Positions 29,269 through 39,618 of a DNA stretch of 51,626 nt are shown piece after piece. Under the pieces are notes generated by a model, which worked only from the letters and a program-made list of their open reading frames with translations, made no database searches and had not been told where the DNA came from. Location: positions 1 through 51,626 of the forward strand of contig JALKBU010000285.1 of NCBI GenBank assembly GCA_023091735.1. Direction: 5' to 3'. The stretch's first letter is position 1, and every line of letters starts with the position of its first letter. This DNA comes from Trichomonas tenax (taxonomy: Eukaryota > Parabasalia > Trichomonadida > Trichomonadidae). Both the position numbers and the translations under genes were made by a program.

Positions 29269-30369
29269 TCATCCAAAGACTCTCACAAAGAAGTCAGAGA
29301 TTCTATAGACTATCTGGATTGCTATGATAATGCCAAGAACTATCTGTGCAAGGATCGGGATCTTCAATGCACTGAAGATAATTCCTGACGCAAGCATGCA
29401 TTGCAACTTGAAGATAAAGAATCGATAAGCTGCTCCTTCTCCTGGAGTTTCAAGCTGAACGTTGTATGTGGAGATCATGCCAATAACAAGCTGTATGAGA
29501 GGAACAATGCTTGAGTATCTGTACTTACCAAAGAACAAGAAAATGATTGCTGAACATGTGACAGCTAATTCTACGATGCTTGGATGCTTGTCCCACTCTA
29601 TTAGGTAATCATTGAGGTTCTTCGTGTATTCTACGACTAAATTGCACGAATCTTTGTCTGATCTGAGATAATTGAGTAAATATGATGTTGGAATGATAAC
29701 AACGTATGATGTGAATATGAGAAGAATAACTTCGATAAGGAGCTTCGTTTTAGAGCCCTTTGCTTCGCCGAAACGGGATAATGAAGAAATAAAAACGGCC
29801 ATATACAAACCAATGACAGAACCAATGAAGTTTGCACTCAAAAAGACCATAATGCACGAAATTATGGCAACTGAGATGTAATAACCAAACCATTTCAATG
29901 AATATGGATTAACAATTAATAAATTATGGGAAATGTAGAAAGCAATAAGGTAGAGTATAAACGATGTGGCGTAAACAGCATTTAGCGATGCAAAAGCAAG
30001 GGATGGCTCTGATAAAATGAAAATAAAAGCGATCATTATTGCAACAAAAAGATTTCCGCGGCATCTCATTATAATAAACGGAATAATGCAGAAAATTATT
30101 GGTGCAATGACTGTTTGAGCGTCCGAAGACTGAGAATTGATAAATGCAGTGAAACTTTGTTCGTAATAAGAAGGCTGTTTGTATAATTCGCGAGTCATAT
30201 TCGGAACGATTTTCAAAACACATCCTATAGCGAAAATAAATGGAATAATTAAAACTTTTTTGATCGTATCCATTGATCTGTTTGTCATCGAGTCGACAGC
30301 CCGCATCAATGTGGCCTTTTCTTCCTCGTTTAACTCTTCGTGTTCATCGATCTCTTCAATCTTCACCAT
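29269..30369 (-). CDS. Polytopic membrane protein, unknown family
   Basis: 366 residues from the ATG at 30367-30369 (MVKIEEIDEHEELNEEEKAT); the ORF extends 10 codons further up but without an ATG. An acidic N-terminus of ~40 residues is followed by about ten hydrophobic helices (for example VLIIPFIFAIGCVLKIVP, IIFCIIPFIIM, VAIISCIMVFLSANFIGSVI and GIIFSALKIPILAQIVLGII). A larger polar loop lies at about residues 235-265 (LNYLRSDKDSCNLVVEYTKN). Layout recalls ER multi-pass enzymes or transporters, but I see no signature. Two AAAAGTGAC motifs on the coding strand lie 26-58 bases upstream of the ATG. Intact gene, function unknown. Confidence 0.7.
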   Translation of the reverse strand: MVKIEEIDEHEELNEEEKATLMRAVDSMTNRSMDTIKKVLIIPFIFAIGCVLKIVPNMTRELYKQPSYYEQSFTAFINSQSSDAQTVIAPIIFCIIPFIIMRCRGNLFVAIMIAFIFILSEPSLAFASLNAVYATSFILYLIAFYISHNLLIVNPYSLKWFGYYISVAIISCIMVFLSANFIGSVIGLYMAVFISSLSRFGEAKGSKTKLLIEVILLIFTSYVVIIPTSYLLNYLRSDKDSCNLVVEYTKNLNDYLIEWDKHPSIVELAVTCSAIIFLFFGKYRYSSIVPLIQLVIGMISTYNVQLETPGEGAAYRFFIFKLQCMLASGIIFSALKIPILAQIVLGIIIAIQIVYRISDFFVRVFG

Positions 30370-30394
30370 TTTTTGTGAATTCTTTAAAAATAAT

Positions 30395-30426
30395 GTCACT
30401 TTTATTCTTTACATATCGTCACTTTT
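30395..30426 (-). promoter_or_regulatory. Paired AAAAGTGAC motifs
   Basis: GTCACTTTT on the plus strand at 30395-30403 and 30418-30426, i.e. two AAAAGTGAC on the coding strand of the membrane protein gene, 23 bases apart, with ATGTAAAG between them. The closer one is 26 bases from the ATG. Confidence 0.5.
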
Positions 30427-32854
30427 AAAAAACTTTTTTTGTTTATAAAAAATCACTTTAGACTTATTATATCAAAAAATAAACTATATATTTGGCATTT
30501 ATGTCTCTCAGATATATTTAATAATGCTATTATATTATGATTTAAAGGAAAAACAAAAATGATGAAATCTTCTTTGTCCCTAATGCAGTATATTCATTCA
30601 TACTATAGAATTTTAATATATTTCTCATATAGAATAAATTCTTATACCAAGCATTGCATTTTTATGATTTTTAAAATGAGAGTCGTCATCAGGAATTTGA
30701 TGAAAAAAATTATTTGTGATTTATAATAATTAAAGTCGTTTCACAACAGCTCCACATCTTATTTTCTTTATATTTTCATGATTTTGTAATGAATTAAGGT
30801 AAGGGAATTTAGTGTTTTATACATTCATGTACATGAAGAGCATGTAGTTGTTTGTAATGTATCAAATAGCCATTAAAGATGCACTCTTTTTTATCTTTAT
30901 GGATTCAATTTCTATTGTTTTTATCTCATTTTGCTAGAACAAATAAAGATTGATTCTACAAAAATCACAAACTTGTAATATGGTATCTATGCCTTGTTTC
31001 AATTCCTTGAATATTGTATGAATGATGCATTTAGAATTCAATAATTGTCCCGAACAATGTCCATTAACACTATTGTATAAATAAATCATTTTAATTGTAA
31101 ACATACTTACTAATAGAAAATTCTCAACAAAGATATTCCAAATTTTGAATATCAGCGAAATTTCATATATCTATCCATGAATATCCCCTACCTTCCCTAA
31201 CATTGGAAAATTATCATGATCTCCTTCCCATGAACTAAAAAAAAAAACAAATTTTGTTACGTAAGTCGAAATAAAACTTAAATCATTGAAAGCAAACAAT
31301 GAGGTGTCAATATGCACATGTTTCGGCATATGAATACATACTTAACACAGTGCAAAATAAGAAGATTGAAATTTTTATAAAATTTTGAATTTAGCTTAAA
31401 AACTTTCTTACTTGTTATAAAATAGCTATTGGTAATGTGGTGTTCACATGTACGAAAATATTATTCTTAATTTTGTAAAAAGAGGAAAATTTAAGATTTA
31501 TCTATGAAAAATATACTTGATTTAACCAAATACTAATATAATATTAAGCAGCATCTACACATTCTATTTTATGTTATATTTGTTAAATTTTAGCAATTCT
31601 GATAATTGTGGTAAAATTAAAAACTTGATCGATGTATTATTATCGCATAGTACAGGCTTGGTATAAATATAAGAATTGTAACTATTGTAGGCAATGAAAT
31701 CATATCTATGGAAATTATTCTTGTGCAAATTAATTATTACAATGTGTATAGATAAATTACAAATAGCACTTGAAAGGTATGTCATAATAACATCCAATTT
31801 GTATATCTAAATAACTATATCATGATTTATACACTAGAAAAACAATAACCAGTATAAATCCGGAGAATGAATGTGTAAATGAAAGGATATAGTTGCAGTG
31901 CAATTGTGGATATGAATAGCCAGACTGAATTCTAGATTAAGAAAATTTGCCGAAGGAAATAAAGAACAAATATGCAATTAACAGGTAATACCAGTATAGG
32001 AGCAGTGATGAGATATCGATTAGATACTAAAAATGCATAAAAGCAGATAATGATTTCTGATATAAAAATCGCATTTGATTGTATTGATGAAATTTAAAAG
32101 AATGATTGACTGAGGCTTCTGAATGTAATTGGTGAATGGAGGGAATGTTAATTTGGAAGAAATAGATGACAATAAAGGGTTGTCTGCTTCATTAAAAATA
32201 ATGAAAACTGACATTTTATCAGAGCGGAGAAGGTAATGTAAGAAGATATTGTCATGACTTGGCATTGATGATATGGACGTAAACTTTGTAAGAATTCGCG
32301 TTATTGGATTGAATAGAATGAAAACATTAAATTATTTCAATTTCGTAAATTTAGGAAATTTTGATTCTGCAACAATTGAAATTGCAGCGGGATATACAAC
32401 ACTCAGCTTAAATGACAATCATTAAGAAATAAAAATGAGCGGAAATTAGAAAAATGGTCGAAATTATTTCATTATATTTACGTGTCCTATTCTGAATAAT
32501 GATAGGAAGTTGAAATTATGTACCAATAGCTATCGTTATTACATCGCAGAGATAACTTCGATTAACAAAGTGTTTGCTCTTCTCTGTAATCTCATTCTAA
32601 CTCATGTATAAAGTTGTTACGAATAATGTAAATTGATATTTCTTATTCTTGGCAATGCTCAAGACTTGAAATACCCAATGGACCAAAACACTGTGCCATA
32701 GTTACCAAAGATCAGTCTTAATAATGAAAATAAAAAATAATTTTATTCTCATATATCATGATGGCATTGATGCCAATAGCCTATATAGGATCTATACTTC
32801 ACACGCACAACTAATAATGTGTTGAAACAACTTATCCAATAAGAATAATCAAAA
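30427..32854. other. 2.4-kb gene-free region
   Basis: AT-rich on both strands. The minus-strand frames at 31564-31797 and 32020-32265 have no motif and no gene-like composition. A perfect 14-base palindrome TTCATGTACATGAA is at 30824-30837. Nothing else supported. Confidence 0.4.
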
Positions 32855-33040
32855 ATGAGTCTGTTTCGAGTCATTGCTGCATGGAAGCGCTTAAATCATC
32901 CCAATATAGCTTTGCTCATAAGGAATAGGATCAAAACATGAACTGTTAAATTATCGAATTTTGGTTTTAGAAAGAAAAGATGCTATAAACCAAACAATGC
33001 GGTCTACACAATATGTACATCACAAATTAGATTTCAATAG
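32855..33040 (+). pseudogene. Protein kinase relic
   Basis: A single frame from the ATG at 32855 reads IAAWKRLNHPNIALLI (the alphaC-beta4 'L.HPNI' segment of kinases), one TGA, then TVKLSNFGFRKKR (the 'KL.DFG' segment with DFG changed to NFG) and NNAVYTICTS, and ends at TAG 33038-33040. The ~80 residues that normally lie between these two segments, including the HRD loop, are missing. It is a deleted and interrupted kinase copy. Confidence 0.4.
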
Positions 33041-33436
33041 ACATCTATGTTAATACTTTACCAAAATTGAAAGAATATTTTGTTCAAAAAGCAATATGTC
33101 ATATCGGAGTTTATACATGGAAAGGACTTCTTTAGCAATGTAACCCCCGCCAACCAATGCGCTTTATTTTATTGTAGTTTTCAAATTTCAAACAGTTTTT
33201 CCATAAAATCAAATAAAAATGACAAAATCAACTCTTCTCTGCCCACAATCGTTCTCGCTTCGTTATATCCAAGTGAACAATAGACCATTTAAAAAGTTAA
33301 TCTCGGTTTTGTGAAATTAAGAACAGGCTAAGCTTGGGATTGTGTAAATGAGCTCAATAAAGTTGATAGAACAGCAATTCTTTATTAAACGTGATTAAAT
33401 AAACAAATGAAGTAAAATATATGAAATATAAATCTA
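33041..33436. other. Spacer
   Basis: A 67-codon plus-strand ORF (33080-33283) lies here without recognisable features. No supported gene. Confidence 0.4.
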
Positions 33437-33979
33437 TTAAACTGAAATCTCGTTGATGAGCATATAGCTCTCTACATAAGAGCCAACAAATGTTGGCATT
33501 GTGTTGGAAAACATCAAATTAAAATCGTCTTCATCTGAGTCGAAGATTGTGTCCTTAGCGGGGACAGTCGAATCGATAACGTTATAGTCATCATTGTAGT
33601 CGAAGAACTCTCTATCTAAGTCCATCTTTGAAGGACTTTTGGTGATTAAGCTCTTGAAGCATTGTGGTAAAACTTGTAATTTGTAGGATGTTGTGTCTGT
33701 CCTGAAGTCAGACGATCTTCTGGACTTCTTAAACCTTCCGGTTGTCCCGTTCTTGCTATGAGCGAGATAAAGCGTAGCATTGCACTTCATGCAATGAATT
33801 TGGCATCTAAGGGAGTCCAGGTTATCAATGTGTATCATATTTTTGTCCTGAATAACAACCGAGTTATCATCCAAGATTAATGATTGTCCTTCTGTTGTAT
33901 CACTGTCCAGTTCGCCGTGTATAGCGATGTTACCACAATGGCACTTCATGCATTGGAGGTCATCACAGTAGCAAGACAT
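33437..33979 (-). CDS. Cys-rich zinc-binding-like protein, possibly Mis18/Yippee type
   Basis: 180 residues from the ATG at 33977-33979; on the coding strand a TCATAA initiator-like site lies 6 bases upstream. N-terminus MSCYCDDLQCMKCHC. The first CxxC is followed ~50 residues later by a second (RCQIHCMKCNATLYLAHSKN), and between them is a beta-rich stretch with a Gly/Leu pattern. After the second pair comes GRFKKSRRSSDFRTDTTSYKL. Two CxxC pairs at this spacing, with 'aromatic..T..SYKL' at the end, recall the Yippee/Mis18 zinc fold, in which Mis18 helps load centromeric histone. The tail is acidic (DFDYNDD.., DSDEDDFNLMF). The family call is tentative; other zinc ribbons are possible. Confidence 0.6.
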   Translation of the reverse strand: MSCYCDDLQCMKCHCGNIAIHGELDSDTTEGQSLILDDNSVVIQDKNMIHIDNLDSLRCQIHCMKCNATLYLAHSKNGTTGRFKKSRRSSDFRTDTTSYKLQVLPQCFKSLITKSPSKMDLDREFFDYNDDYNVIDSTVPAKDTIFDSDEDDFNLMFSNTMPTFVGSYVESYMLINEISV

Positions 33980-35627
33980 TATTTTATGAAAATTGAAGTT
34001 TATGGTCTGACAATTTTGATAGATCAAAATAAATTTGCTCTCAAAAAAAATTGAAAATGTAATATTATCACTACACTGTAGCATGCGTTCATTAAGGTGA
34101 TGTTTTCATTCAGCTCAAAGTATTCAAATTGAATATTTTTAATATGAATGTCATAGCATCTTTGAAGGGATATTATTTATCAAAAAATTGCTGACAATTT
34201 TGTATAGTTGTAAAACATTTTTCAATTAATATTCATCACTGCAGCGATGGGAAAGCCAAAAAACTGTAAAAAGATGGTCAAGAAGATCTGAAAAATGGTC
34301 TTAATTTAATTGAGAGTTACCATCAATTTTTAAAAGCACATACAAAAATATAGTCAGAGCAAAATCCACTAAATCAAAGTATAGATCATTTTAACATAAA
34401 AATGTAAATTTCTCATATTGGTAAAATTTTTAGTATGTTGATAATCTACATATTTTATGGTGATTAAATTTTAATATCGAATACGTTTTTTGCTATCAAA
34501 AAATTATCGAATTTTTTTTTCGATGTATAGAATCGAAAAGCTTTTCATTGATTTACTGTGATATTCTATATCCTTAAATAGGAATATTTCACAAACGAAA
34601 CTTTTTTATCAAAATGCAAATAAAAGCATTGAATGCGGACATTTTTACCGAATTTCACAATCCTATAACCAATGGGAAGTCCATATTACTAGTCAAAATT
34701 AGTGTCAGCCAAAAATTGTATGACTTTTCATGAGATTACAAACTTTTTTCTGATTAAATGTTGCTTTTCTTTGTTATTTAGATTCCATACAGTATGCAAA
34801 TACAGAATGCTTGATGTTCTTATCAAAATTTTAATCTTTTTACATCCTTACTTAACTTTTAAATGTAATTTCATACTGCATAGTTTTCTCGTTGTTTCTA
34901 TCATCCTCAAGTGAAATTATATGTGATTACTTCTGTAAGCAACTTTTTTGTATTCTTGAGCGAAAAGAAAAAAAAAACTGTGCACTGAAAAAGTCCTGCT
35001 ATGCTTTACCCCTATCATAAGGTCTGCGTCAAGACGAGGGTGTGTAATTATTAAGTTTTCAATGCATAACATAGAAAAAATCACCAAGCAACAAAATAAG
35101 GTTCTTACTGTTCATATATACATCATTAATTCTGGATGGGTTTTACGTTCTTGTTATATGCCATTCAACGCATATACAACAGTGTAACAGTGATAACCAA
35201 TAGATTTTCAGTTTTTAATGTGGAGAAAATATAAGAAACAAATCAATATGATGACTCACATAATTCATTTCTATTCCTGCTAAACAGTGTATTTCTAGTT
35301 TTTGACCATTCAACATGTGATGGGTGAAACTTTCCGATTTTTTTCACATCAATTTTTAGACACTACAACTTTGACACTTTAAGATGTTGCCTAGAAAGTG
35401 GTGATGGTAGAGAATGTACAAGAAGAATCACAAAATAATCAAAGTTTTAGGAGTTGCGTAAAAGATGTAATAGAAAGTTTACATGTCAGTAAATATTTAC
35501 ACGTCATATTTGCTTAACTATGTTAGAACTTTAGATTTCCATTATTGTTTGAGGTCAATACTTATACATATAAATGTCGATTAGATGTGCATAACGAATG
35601 AATAGACTTTAAGACTTTCCAGCACTT
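33980..35627. other. Intergenic spacer
   Basis: 1.6 kb, AT-rich. TTTACATGTCA at 35478-35488 and the variant TTTACACGTCA at 35496-35506 lie near the right end with no intact gene beside them. A short GC-richer patch near 34,995-35,045 is unexplained. Confidence 0.4.
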
Positions 35628-35903
35628 TCATATTCTAAAAAAAGCTGTCAACAAAAGTCGACAAAAGAAAACAATTTCACTTTTATTCCTTGACCAATAG
35701 CTATCTGGGGACATTTCTATGGCTATTTCATAAGATAAAATGTTATTATCCCATAATTCTGATATTTTGAATTTCAACCCAAAGGTACCTTGGATCTTTT
35801 TTGCTGATATTTTCCAATCAGCTTCAGGATTTAAGTTGTACAAGCCATGTATGCATTGTGATATCGAAGAACCTACACAGGGATTCACTGAGTTATTCAT
35901 CAT
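35628..35903 (-). pseudogene. Unidentified coding relic carrying dispersed repeat copy 2
   Basis: A 91-codon frame from the ATG at 35901-35903. Its first ~38 residues (..CVGSSISQCIHGLYNLNPEA then DWKISAKKIQGTF) correspond to repeat copy 1 at 2.5 kb. Beyond that point it keeps a plausible protein sequence absent from copy 1 (LKFKISELWDNNILSYEIAI, MSPDSYWSRNKSEIVFF). This copy is therefore the longer one. The real gene was probably larger; the frame ends at 35628 in AT-rich DNA. Confidence 0.4.
35781..35897 (-). repeat. Dispersed repeat, copy 2
   Basis: Reverse-complement match to 2497-2613, with scattered substitutions and a few small indels. Both ends of homology are sharp, at GGTACCTTT and AATAACTC. 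Confidence 0.65.
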
Positions 35904-35965
35904 GAAAAATTACATATTACTGAAACAAATTTTTGAATTAAGCATATCGTTTTCCATCAAAATAG

Positions 35966-36256
35966 GACCCTCGGGGACAATGGTGTCTAGATACCTTTTT
36001 TAGCATCTTGAAGCGCTTAAATGATGCCGATTTATACCATGAACATCGGCAGTAAAAAATATCCGAAAGATTAAAAATTGAAAAACGGCAAGATTTTGCA
36101 TTGTCGTATGAGCTCACCAAATTATCGAAAAAATCTATTTTCGAAGTTGAGTTTAGAGGCGCTGCTTTAGGATAGAATGGAAGTAAATATAGTGTAGTTG
36201 AAGTCCTTAAAGGCTCAAGAAGCAATAGGAGGTGGTTTTTCCGTGGCACCTCGTGA
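35966..36256 (+). pseudogene. Relic of an unknown gene with three in-frame stops
   Basis: One plus-strand frame reads DPRGQWCLDTFFSILKRLND then ADLYHEHRQ, a TAA at 36053-36055, KISERLKIEKRQDFALSYEL and ..KKSIFEVEFRGAALG, a TAG, then NGSKYSVVEVLKGSRSNRRW-FFRGTS and a TGA at 36254-36256. The amino-acid composition is globular and coding-like throughout, unlike the background, so this is a decayed gene. I do not recognise the family; a mobile-element protein is one possibility. The 103-codon minus-strand ORF over the same bases is a shadow. Confidence 0.4.
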
Positions 36257-36542
36257 AAGCTTACATCAAATTTCGCAGTGGGGAACGATAAATTGGTAAA
36301 AGTATGGCAAATCTGGGTAATATCAAATTATATTTATGTAATTATGTAGGATAAATAAGAGTGTAATATGCTGGCATCAACTAGATATCATTATGTTGTG
36401 TTCTAAGTAAAAAGTCGAAATCACTTGAAATGTGATATGAAGCATTAGGTGTATGGCTCACAATATATTACTAGTCATATAGCAGGATATAGTGAGCCAG
36501 AAATCAGGTGTTTCCTATCACATTTATCGAAATAATGCGTTT
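36257..36542. other. Spacer
   Basis: No feature recognised between the relic and the small hairpin element. Confidence 0.4.
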
Positions 36543-36655
36543 TGAAATAAATTTCGACCTGCAGGAGCCACAAATCTTCCTGCTTGGCACATACACTTGC
36601 ACTGTGCTAGTTCAGTAAGACAATTAACGGCTTTTGTAGGTCGAAATTTATTTCA
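36543..36655. mobile_element. 113-bp element with 27-bp terminal inverted repeats
   Basis: TGAAATAAATTTCGACCT (36543-36560) is perfectly inverted at 36638-36655 (AGGTCGAAATTTATTTCA). The inverted homology goes on inward for nine more bases with three mismatches (GCAGGAGCC against ACAAAAGCC). The ~60-base centre is GC-richer than the surroundings. It could be a tiny MITE or a structured RNA; there is no coding capacity. Confidence 0.6.
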
Positions 36656-37810
36656 TACAATTTTGTTAGGCTAAAATGACTGTCTTTCAAGTTGCATGCT
36701 TCCTAGCTTGCTTCTGTGCTAGGATATGTGTAGTGATAGATAGCTTTTATATCTGATTTTGATATAGCGTAAATCTGTAATCTATTTAGCTCAATAGAGC
36801 GAGAATATGATGGTGAATTAGGTCAACAATTGAAGCCATCAATTTTCGTTGCCTTGATTGCAATCTAAGAATAGTTGAAGCCATATAACAGAAATGAGCA
36901 TGCAGTGCTCTGGCAAAAGAGTCTGATGTGCTCCTAGGCCCTTGACATCAAGCCAAACTAGAAATATCCATTCCAAGATTTGCAATGAAAATGTGAAGTA
37001 TGATTTTTCATTTGATATTGGCTTAAAAGTATCATAAAAGGGTAAATAATAGTATGTTTTGGGAATGGGTAAAATTGTGGGTGTCTGGACAAACAGTTAT
37101 ACACCCTTAAAATTGAATGGTGTCTGTAGGTTTGGCCAAATACCCACAAAACAAGTTATGTTGCATGATATGCATTCTTATATAAAATAAAACATATTGG
37201 GAGCTTTAAAATTGCAAAATGAAGATTTTTTCTGAAAGATAAAAGACTTTTTCAATGAATATTTTAATTTTTCAACAGCTACAACATATTAGACAATACC
37301 GCAATTTTTTTGACATAAGGTTCTCACTTCCAGAACATACTTATTTTTGAATAGTATCTTTGCAATTTAAATATTTTACTAAAAAACGAATTTATGCAAA
37401 AAAGAAATAATAAATTTTAATACATAATAGATGCTGAATACAATTTTACCATTAAATAGGCAATTTAAATTTTTCAATTTTCAAAAAAAATCATGAACAA
37501 TGAATGAAATTCATTCACATTCAAACAGACTAATTGGACTACTGATCATAGAAACAACATATAACGCTTAAATATTTCAACACTTTCAAAAAAATGAAAA
37601 ATTCATATTCATAAAGTGAATTGATAAGCAAGTTATAGATATGACTATAAAGGTAGAAGTATTTACACAAAGAAAAAGAACAAAATTTTATAAAAACATT
37701 ATGAATGAAATCTTAAATAGAGATATTGATAGTTTTATATCTGTAATTGAACCGAACTACTGATGTAAATTACACGGATTTCTATAAATATGCATAAATC
37801 ATCGTTAAAT
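36656..37810. other. Intergenic spacer
   Basis: About 1.15 kb, AT-rich. No supported gene; the minus-strand ORF at 36958-37149 has no features. Confidence 0.45.
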
Positions 37811-38117
37811 ATGGTGATAATAATCGGATCTCAAAAACCCTCTGTAGCAGCCATTAGAAAATTTGTGAATGATCAGCGGAATGTTAGTAGCAGCTGTGTG
37901 TAGAAGATGGAGCCAAAAAATCGGCAAAATTTTGTGGTACAAATTGTAACATGTATGTTTCAAGATGGATTCTGACGCCAGAGACTCTTGTAGAAAGCCA
38001 CTGGTAACGCCAAGGCTAGAAACCAACAAAGTTTAAAAACCGCAATCTCTTAGCAATGACTTTAGTCCAGAGCATTTAAATAGGTTCTATGATAAATTCG
38101 CTGAGTTACATTTTTGA
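37811..38117 (+). pseudogene. Possible pogo/Tigger-type transposase relic
   Basis: The plus strand shows two coding-like blocks in different frames. 37811 onward reads IIGSQKPSVAAIRKFVNDQR, with a TAG and more residues (KNRQNFVVQIVTCMFQDGF). 37992-38117 reads RKPLVTPRLETNKV, a TAG, then SNDFSPEHLNRFYDKFAELH. The second block resembles the junction between the HTH/CENP-B-like part ('..R.PL...R.E.NK..') and the start of the catalytic part in pogo-type transposases. The identification rests on pattern memory only. It lies directly before the large fold-back repeat. Confidence 0.3.
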
Positions 38118-38315
38118 GTGTGCCATATAGAATATACTAGTTTTGAATCCTCACCGAGACACCAAAACTAAACTTCGACCGAGGCCAAAAAGTGACATTT
38201 TTAATAACGTACATTCTGCCACATGACCTTTCCCTAAATTTTCAACCTTTGCACCACACAATTTTTCTAAATTTTTTTCATTTTTGGACCAAAAAAGAAT
38301 TCTATGAAAATGCAG

Positions 38316-39133
38316 AGGGCTCCACTTTTTTCTCGTTGAACTTTTTGAGTTTTGCGATTTTTATCGCGTAAACTCCCTTCCTGGACGAATCTGATGAAAT
38401 ATTTACGTGCTTTTTTGGGGTGCTGATTCTAGTGGTTCAATCTGTTTCATGATCTTAGCAAGGTATTACTTAATCATGATATGGTTACAAACAGAAACCC
38501 ATTACAAATCATTTATGGGCTTCTGTTATGAATCTATTTGATGATTATAACAAATACATCTCACTATTATAGCGTTCGCTCGCTTATTTTTGCTAGAAAA
38601 ATCAAAAAATAGGAAAGAAAAAATACGCTATGCGCAGGAGTCAAACGGCATTCCTTTGCTCATACATCGAGCATAACTAAAGTTATTCTATCTCAAGTTC
38701 ACATAAAATTTGCTCATTGGTAACATTACATATCAAATTTTCGACTTTACATGACAAATACCAGATAATATGTGTCAAAAATGGTGACTTTCGTTTGACT
38801 CCTGCGCGTAGCGTATTTTTTCTTTCCTATTTTTTGATTTTTCTAGCAAAAATAAGCGAGCGAACGCTATAATAGTGAGATGTATTTGTTATAATCATCA
38901 AATAGATTCATAACAGAAGCCCATAAATGATTTGTAATGGGTTTCTGTTTGTAACCATATCATGATTAAGTAATACCTTGCTAAGATCATGAAACAGATT
39001 GAACCACTAGAATCAGCACCCCAAAAAAGCACGTAAATATTTCATCAGATTCGTCCAGGAAGGGGGTCACTCTTTAAAAATCGCAAAACTCAAAAAGTTC
39101 AACGAGAAAAAAAAAAAAAAAAAATGGAGCCCT
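38316..39133. repeat. Fold-back repeat: copy B plus inverted copy B'
   Basis: 38316-38793 is a full direct copy of the 10.1-kb repeat. 38794-39133 is the reverse complement of its first ~330 bases. The arms 38316-38645 and 38794-39133 are almost identical (a handful of differences, plus a poly-A/T tract lengthened to ~18 near the outer end of the right arm), around a 148-base loop. The outer ends are AGGGCTCCA and TGGAGCCCT. The flanks also show a short inverted match (CAACCTTTGCACC near 38,242 and GGTGCAAAGGTCG near 39,140), so the original palindrome may have been larger. No conserved ORF. Confidence 0.85.
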
Positions 39134-39605
39134 GAGTGGGTGCAAAGGTCGAAAATCAAGGCTAAATAAAGTTACAAGAAAGAAATCGATAATAGCAAAT
39201 AGGAACTAATGCATGATCCAAATATTAAAATAGTTCAATTTCAAATAATTTTCATAATTTATTCTAATTTTCGAATTTTTTCAGCGAATATGTATTACTT
39301 TGCTCGGCGATATAATAAATATGGACCAAAACGAGTTTATGTCTCGCAATTTTGCAGTCACAAATCTTTCTTTTACTGTAGAAACAAAAAATGTTTTGTA
39401 AACTTCAGAAAATTTACAATGATTTCATTCAATTTCGAAAATTTCTTTAACCATATCTGTTTTAACACTTATATATGAGAAAAACATCAACGATAAAATA
39501 ATTTCACATTTTTAAACTGACCACACATCATTTGAACGATTTGATTTTAAAAATATTGAATAAAAGTATATAAGGGTGTTATATCTTGGAGAACGAAAGT
39601 TGACT
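39134..39605. other. Spacer before the flavoprotein gene
   Basis: AT-rich. The 89-codon ORF at 39209-39478 has no features and I do not call it. Confidence 0.45.
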
Positions 39606-39611
39606 TCATTT
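39606..39611 (+). promoter_or_regulatory. Initiator-like site TCATTT before the flavoprotein gene
   Basis: TCATTT with its A at 39608 lies 11 nt before the ATG at 39619, the usual trichomonad Inr spacing. Confidence 0.5.
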
Positions 39612-39618
39612 TTCTTGC

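Noticed and set aside
35938..36249. 103-codon minus-strand ORF
   Set aside because: The plus-strand frame has more convincing protein character; this is its shadow.
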